DNA of 64,000 nt from Sporosarcina sp. FSL K6-2383 (lineage in GTDB: Bacteria > Bacillota > Bacilli > Bacillales_A > Planococcaceae): positions 372,001 to 436,000 of the forward strand of contig NZ_CP152017.1 of assembly GCF_038618305.1 (NCBI RefSeq), in the 5' to 3' direction. The position numbers and the translations under genes are program-made. The notes under the pieces are model-generated. The model made no database searches, was not told the origin of the DNA, and was given only the letters and a program-made list of their open reading frames with translations. Below, piece by piece: positions 60,653 through 64,000 of this stretch. The number at the start of each line of letters is the position of its first letter. Positions within the stretch are counted from its first letter, which is position 1.

Positions 60653-61390
60653 ATGGATCTTAGAGGTGTTAAAGTACTGATAACAGGAGGAACTTCTGGC
60701 ATAGGTCTGGCCACTGTTGAAGCCCTATTACGAGAGGAAGCAAGCGTTATTGTCGTCGCCAGGGATAAGAATAAGTTAGCTGCGTTGAACAATAAACACG
60801 ATCTTGCGGGGATCTATTCTTGCGATCTTGCCAATTCGAAGGCTTTAATAACACTTGGCGAACAGCTTGTAAATGATCATCCAGACCTGCAAGTATTGAT
60901 CAATAACGCAGGTATTCAGAATAATATACAGTTTGATTCAGACGAGTCTACTACCCATAAGATTGAATATGAAATGCAAGCAAACTTTTTAGCGCCGCTA
61001 CTTCTCATTCGCACCTTATTACCGGTACTTAAAAAGCAGCAAGAGGCTGCAATCTTGAATGTGACTACAGGACTTGCTCTTGTTCCAAAGACAAATTCCG
61101 CCGTTTATTGTGGGACAAAAGGTGGATTGAGGATTTTTACACAAGCGCTAAGAAATCAATTAGCCGAATCAAATGTCCGTATCATTGAGATTCTTCCGCC
61201 AGTTGTGGAAACCCCGATGACCGTGGGAAGAGGTAGTAATAAACTGCACCCTGACAAGGTAGCAGCCGCAATATTAAGCTCCATTAAAGGTCGGGCAAAT
61301 GAAGTTTACGTATCCAAGACCAAACTGCTCTATTGGCTTGCTCGAGTATCACCCGCAATAGCCCGGAATATGATGAGGAGACTCGGATGA
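60653..61390 (+). CDS. Short-chain dehydrogenase/reductase (DltE-like)
   Basis: This is a 245-residue SDR enzyme. The dinucleotide site is LITGGTSGIGLATVEALL, then NNAG in LQVLINNAGIQNN. The catalytic set is Ser in LNVTTGLALVPKT region and YxxxK in AVYCGTKGGLRIF (Tyr then Lys). It resembles the DltE/YvaG group of unknown substrate. An AGAAGGCGG site precedes the ATG. It is divergent from the Crp-type gene, which probably controls it. Confidence 0.87.
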   Translation: MDLRGVKVLITGGTSGIGLATVEALLREEASVIVVARDKNKLAALNNKHDLAGIYSCDLANSKALITLGEQLVNDHPDLQVLINNAGIQNNIQFDSDESTTHKIEYEMQANFLAPLLLIRTLLPVLKKQQEAAILNVTTGLALVPKTNSAVYCGTKGGLRIFTQALRNQLAESNVRIIEILPPVVETPMTVGRGSNKLHPDKVAAAILSSIKGRANEVYVSKTKLLYWLARVSPAIARNMMRRLG

Positions 61391-61436
61391 CTGTATAATT
61401 GAAGGAAACCCTACTTGATAAGACCATATTTGAACG

Positions 61437-61469
61437 TCCACCACTTTCACGATGTTTAGAAGTGGTGGA
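61437..61469 (+). terminator. Hairpin after the SDR gene
   Basis: TCCACCACTT pairs with AAGTGGTGGA around a 13-base loop. A terminator role is likely, though the T-run is weak. Confidence 0.5.
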
Positions 61470-61494
61470 TTCCTGAGAACAAGAAAATTCGCCG

Positions 61495-61974
61495 TTACTT
61501 ATGGTACGGTGCACCCTTCATAATCCTAAAAGCCCGATACACCTGCTCCAGCAAAATCAGTTTCATCATCTGGTGTGGAAAAGTCATTTTTGAGAATGAC
61601 AACAGTTCATCTGCTCGTTTCAGCACACTATCATGCAAGCCAAGCGATCCGCCAATGATAAACACCAACTTACTGCGACCATAAGTCATTAACGACTCAA
61701 TGCCCGCTGCTAGCTCCTCTGAAGTTTTCATTTTTCCTTCAATCGCCAGTGCAATAACATAAGCATCCGCCCCGACTTTCGCTAGAATCCGATCGGCTTC
61801 CTTTTTCTTCACGATTTCCATATCCGCATCACTTAATGATTCCGGCGCTTTTTCATCTGCTACTTCGACCAACTCGATTTTTGCATAAGCCCCAAGTCGT
61901 TTTGAAAACTCTTCAATGCCCATTTTCAAATACTTTTCTTTTAGTTTTCCTACAGTCACAATTGTAATATTCAC
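61495..61974 (-). CDS. rlmH: 23S rRNA (pseudouridine-1915 N3) methyltransferase
   Basis: This is a 159-residue SPOUT methyltransferase acting on helix 69 of 23S rRNA. The fold starts [20 protein letters not shown]. The knot has [17 protein letters not shown], then [20 protein letters not shown], and ends [21 protein letters not shown] with the conserved YH. The start is GTG 61974 after AAAGGTGG. It is the last gene of walJ-htrC-rlmH, and the DNA just upstream holds the DnaA-box cluster. Confidence 0.95.
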   Translation of the reverse strand: MNITIVTVGKLKEKYLKMGIEEFSKRLGAYAKIELVEVADEKAPESLSDADMEIVKKKEADRILAKVGADAYVIALAIEGKMKTSEELAAGIESLMTYGRSKLVFIIGGSLGLHDSVLKRADELLSFSKMTFPHQMMKLILLEQVYRAFRIMKGAPYHK

Positions 61975-62064
61975 AGGTTATCCACCTTTACATTCTATTT
62001 ACAAACAAACTACCCACAATACTTATGCACATACCCACAGCAGTTATCTACATCTTGTGTCCGA

Positions 62065-62229
62065 TTATTTGTTCGCCACAACATATAATGCAGCCTCTTC
62101 ACAGTAAGCACAGCTTGTGGATAACTTTATTTCATCCGATAGTAATTCCATAATCGGAAATTTTCCTTCCCCAGCTACAAAAACATCAAGTGCGTGATTT
62201 ATATGGGTTTCACAGCTATAAATCGTCAT
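62065..62229 (-). CDS. CxxH/CxxC miniprotein
   Basis: This is a 54-residue protein too short for most gene finders. It reads MTIYSCETHINHALDVFVAG near the start, with C6-E-T-H9 (CxxH), and SCAYCEEAALYVVANK at the end with C40-A-Y-C43 (CxxC). The four ligands make a likely zinc site. A protein of this exact kind lies beside rlmH in many Bacillales, which supports the call. ATG 62229 has AGGGA upstream; ATG 62235 is a second choice. One DnaA box lies inside the gene. Confidence 0.82.
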   Translation of the reverse strand: MTIYSCETHINHALDVFVAGEGKFPIMELLSDEIKLSTSCAYCEEAALYVVANK

Positions 62230-62317
62230 ATTCATCCCTGCTTTCTTCTTTTTTATTGTTCACAAAGTTATTCACAAATATTTAGATTTATCCACAAAGA
62301 GCAAATATATTAAAAAG

Positions 62318-62352
62318 AAGGTAGAATAGCCATCAGCTAGCTACTCTACCCA
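62318..62352 (-). terminator. Terminator of htrC
   Basis: On the minus strand GGTAGAGTAGC pairs with GCTATTCTACC, loop TAGCTGATG, then TTCTTTTT. It separates htrC from the miniprotein and rlmH. Confidence 0.75.
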
Positions 62353-62422
62353 CTGTGGATAAGGTTTCTTTGTAAATTGTGTGTAAATGTCCTCCGAGAT
62401 CTAACCCGAATTGTACTAATGC

Positions 62423-63658
62423 TTAGAACGAGTTACCATCCTTTAAAACCATTTCAAGCTCAAGTAACTTGCCTTCTCTGTAGACTTTCATTTTCATCGT
62501 ATCGCCTACTTCCTTCGCATTATACAGATGTTTACGCAAGCTGACCATATCTTCAATTTTTTCGCCATCCATTTCAACGATGACATCATATTTCTGAACT
62601 CCCGCATATTGTGCTGGTGAATTAGCAATGACGTCCGTAATGACAACCCCATCTGTCACGTCCCCTGGTACTGCCAGCAGCCCGCGCTGCTGCTGTTCCG
62701 GAATACTTCTAAGGTCGATGAGTGAAACCCCCATTGTGGGTCTATTCACAGTCCCAGTCGTTTCAAGATGATCAATAATCGGAATCGCAAGGTTAATCGG
62801 AATCGCTAAGCCAATTCCCTCAACTGTTGCTTCTGATATTTTCATTGAATTAATACCGATCAGCTGGCCAGTCATATTGATAAGTGCCCCACCAGAGTTC
62901 CCAGGATTAATAGCCGCATCGGTTTGAAGTACATCTGCGTACCAATCAATCGCACCGTTTTCATCAAAATCAATTGGGATTGAACGGTCTTTACCAGATA
63001 CTACACCCACAGTTACTGATCCCGAGAAGCCAAGTCCTAGTGGGTTACCAATAGCAATCACCGTTTCACCACGCTTTAGCACGTCCGAATCCCCAAACGT
63101 AGCCACTGTCTTCACATTTACAGCATCAATTTCAATAACAGCTAAATCAGTCCACATATCACTACCAACAAGCTTCCCCGCCGTCTTCGTGCCATCATCA
63201 AATGTAATTTCAAGCTCTTGTGCGCCTTCTACAACATGATGATTTGTAATAATATACGCTTTACCATCTTGTTTCTTATAAATAACACCTGAGCCTGTAC
63301 CCGCTTCCCTTGACGTTTCCGTTGTTGACCAAAAGTCACGGACAGTTTGTAAATTCGTCACACCAACAACCGAATCAATGACTTCATCAATAATTTCAGT
63401 TAAGTCATTTGTCACTTCAACTGAAATTTGTTCCGTCTGTTTTACGTCTGTAGTCGGTTCAACTTGAGCTTCCTTCGGTTCATCCGTTAAATTTGTCATA
63501 AGCAACCAAACACCAAGACCACCAATGACAGCACCAAACAAACTTGGGAAAAAGCCAGCCTTTCGCTTCGGTGGTGGAGCGGGTGGCTTATATTCTGACC
63601 TCATTTCATATTCCGATTTAGACTCTTCCTGATTAGAAGGCCGATTATATTCATCCAT
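62423..63658 (-). CDS. htrC: Membrane-anchored HtrA-type serine protease
   Basis: This is a 411-residue serine protease of the HtrA/DegP family (YyxA/HtrC by position after walJ). A Pro/Lys-rich cytosolic end is followed by a membrane helix near 35-56. A trypsin-like domain follows with the triad His141 (ITNHHVVEG), Asp171 (TDLAVIEI) and Ser255 (GNSGGALIN). A PDZ domain runs from about 310 to the end (GVVITDVIANSPAQYAGVQK, YDVIVEMDGEKIEDMVSLRK). It cleaves damaged envelope proteins. ATG 63658 follows GGGAGAGG; the upstream nine codons are rejected. Confidence 0.92.
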   Translation of the reverse strand: MDEYNRPSNQEESKSEYEMRSEYKPPAPPPKRKAGFFPSLFGAVIGGLGVWLLMTNLTDEPKEAQVEPTTDVKQTEQISVEVTNDLTEIIDEVIDSVVGVTNLQTVRDFWSTTETSREAGTGSGVIYKKQDGKAYIITNHHVVEGAQELEITFDDGTKTAGKLVGSDMWTDLAVIEIDAVNVKTVATFGDSDVLKRGETVIAIGNPLGLGFSGSVTVGVVSGKDRSIPIDFDENGAIDWYADVLQTDAAINPGNSGGALINMTGQLIGINSMKISEATVEGIGLAIPINLAIPIIDHLETTGTVNRPTMGVSLIDLRSIPEQQQRGLLAVPGDVTDGVVITDVIANSPAQYAGVQKYDVIVEMDGEKIEDMVSLRKHLYNAKEVGDTMKMKVYREGKLLELEMVLKDGNSF

Positions 63659-63734
63659 ATGCCTCTCCCTTTCTAATGTCCTCAAGTTAACTTTACCCTA
63701 TTTTGCCGATTTCAAAAATAATGATCACACAAAA

Positions 63735-63766
63735 GAAAAAACCTCACCCGAAGGCAAGGTTTTATT
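63735..63766 (-). terminator. Terminator upstream of htrC
   Basis: On the minus strand AACCTTGCC pairs with GGTGAGGTT around TTCGG and is followed by a T-run. It would end walJ transcripts before htrC. Confidence 0.7.
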
Positions 63767-63774
63767 CCATACTG

Positions 63775-63888
63775 TCTAGCTCCAGGCACCAGCCGCTCGG
63801 GTCATAAGCAAGCCAGCTATGCGGCAAAGAGCGCCACGTCTCTGGCTTGACTTATGCCTGTCGCGTCTATCAGGCGCCTTCCGCTTTT
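63775..63888. repeat. Bacillaceae-type interspersed palindromic repeat
   Basis: It starts CTGTCTAGCTCCAGGC and ends AGGCGCCTTCCGCTTTTC. In the middle CATAAGCAAGCCAG faces CTGGCTTGACTTATG, forming a long imperfect hairpin. Sequences of this look (CTGTCTAGCTCCAG...) are scattered in Bacillus-type genomes. It abuts the stop codon of walJ. This is the only copy in the window. Confidence 0.65.
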
Positions 63889-63889
63889 C

Positions 63890-64000
63890 CTATACTGTTA
63901 CAAGCTCCGTTGGCTGATCAGCATCTGTGTCGTACAAATGGACATATTCACCTGTCCGAATCCCACATGTCTCCAGCGTCTGTGTCACACTCATTCTAGC
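63890..64000 (-). CDS. walJ: MBL-fold metallohydrolase WalJ (YycJ), C-terminal end only
   Basis: The last 36 codons of a gene enter from the right edge, stop TAG at 63890-63892. The tail reads ARMSVTQTLETCGIRTGEY, then VHLYDTDADQPTELVTV, like the end of WalJ/YycJ. Its position upstream of htrC and rlmH is the standard end of the walRKHIJ operon. WalJ is a metallo-beta-lactamase-fold protein linked to cell division control. The active-site residues lie outside the window. Confidence 0.72.
   Translation of the reverse strand, partial: ARMSVTQTLETCGIRTGEYVHLYDTDADQPTELVTV

Larger units (their letters stand above)
61978..62362. promoter_or_regulatory. DnaA-box cluster around the rlmH 5' region
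   Basis: Three exact TTATCCACA boxes lie at 62116-62124 (reverse), 62288-62296 (forward) and 62354-62362 (reverse). Two TTATNCACA boxes lie at 62023-62031 and 62268-62276, and near matches at 61978-61986 (TTATCCACC) and 62044-62052 (TTATCTACA). Seven sites in 385 bases far exceed chance. I recall DnaA-binding clusters near the rlmH (yydA) gene in B. subtilis, where they titrate DnaA away from oriC. The same role is likely here. Confidence 0.75.

Noticed and set aside
61437..61469. Hairpin resembling an IS200/IS605 end
   Set aside because: The stem recalls such ends, but no TnpA or TnpB sequence lies near, so a terminator of the SDR gene is the simpler reading.
1..64000. CRISPR array, prophage, tRNA or rRNA genes
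   Set aside because: No regularly spaced short repeats, phage structural genes, tRNA cloverleaf or rRNA sequence was seen. The only tandem-like repeats are the two hairpin modules at 13116-13273.

Overview
This is about 64 kb of a Gram-positive, low-to-middle GC chromosome. It most likely comes from the Bacillales, family Planococcaceae, probably a Sporosarcina-like organism. The evidence is the AGGAGG-type ribosome binding sites, a tryptophan T-box leader, a trpEDCFBA operon without trpG, a 7-1-7 Fur box, DUF4003 and DUF4183 genes, and the walJ-htrC-(CxxH/CxxC)-rlmH order at the right end. The genus is an inference from gene content and repeat style. In Bacillales, walJ-htrC-rlmH lies close to oriC and is read away from it, so the origin is probably to the right of the window; most genes here run on the minus strand, as expected for that leading strand. 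I see no rRNA, tRNA, prophage, intact insertion sequence or CRISPR array.

Layout, left to right. 1-4.9 kb: an oligopeptide ABC importer (oppDFBC and the cut-off oppA). 5-7 kb: a DUF4003 gene and an AAC(3)-family acetyltransferase. 7.2-13.8 kb: trpEDCFBA with its T-box leader; two copies of a modular hairpin repeat sit in the leader region, one inside the loop of T-box stem III and one between the attenuator and trpE. 13.9-16 kb: a pseudouridine synthase, a CBS-domain protein and a GNAT enzyme. 16.2-17.1 kb: a toxin-antitoxin pair ruined by frameshifts. 17.2-22.5 kb: a catabolic operon (GntR regulator, PTS EIIA-EIIB-EIIC, phosphotriesterase-like lactonase, KDPG-type aldolase, creatininase-family hydrolase) controlled by three palindromes spaced exactly 42 bp apart plus a cre-like site. 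22.6-32.9 kb: transporters, a phosphodiesterase, an AraC regulator with no normal start codon, a pirin, a Tet(M)-like translation GTPase, a methyltransferase and a HAD phosphatase.

33-48 kb: a coiled-coil protein followed by a membrane-anchored polysaccharide deacetylase; two ABC exporters (one with a YtrA-like repressor); a LysR regulator; a CofE-like ligase; a GGDEF-EAL protein; an ECF sigma factor with a large membrane partner; two DUF4183 proteins. 48-55.5 kb: a GNAT enzyme, a NarL-type two-component pair with a Cys-rich GAF domain, the adaptive DNA-alkylation operon adaA-alkA-ogt, a VOC protein and malate:quinone oxidoreductase. 55.7-59.7 kb: a Fur-controlled siderophore importer. 60-64 kb: a Crp-type regulator divergent from a short-chain dehydrogenase, then rlmH, a CxxH/CxxC miniprotein, htrC and the end of walJ. 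The 0.4 kb around the rlmH start carries a dense cluster of DnaA boxes.

The strongest unusual signals are: (1) a modular repeat whose two 63-bp arms differ at 14 positions, eight of which form four compensated base pairs; (2) insertion of the same repeat family into the loop of a T-box stem; (3) the DnaA-box cluster; (4) the PTS/lactonase/aldolase operon with its evenly spaced operators, bracketed by two near-identical terminator hairpins.
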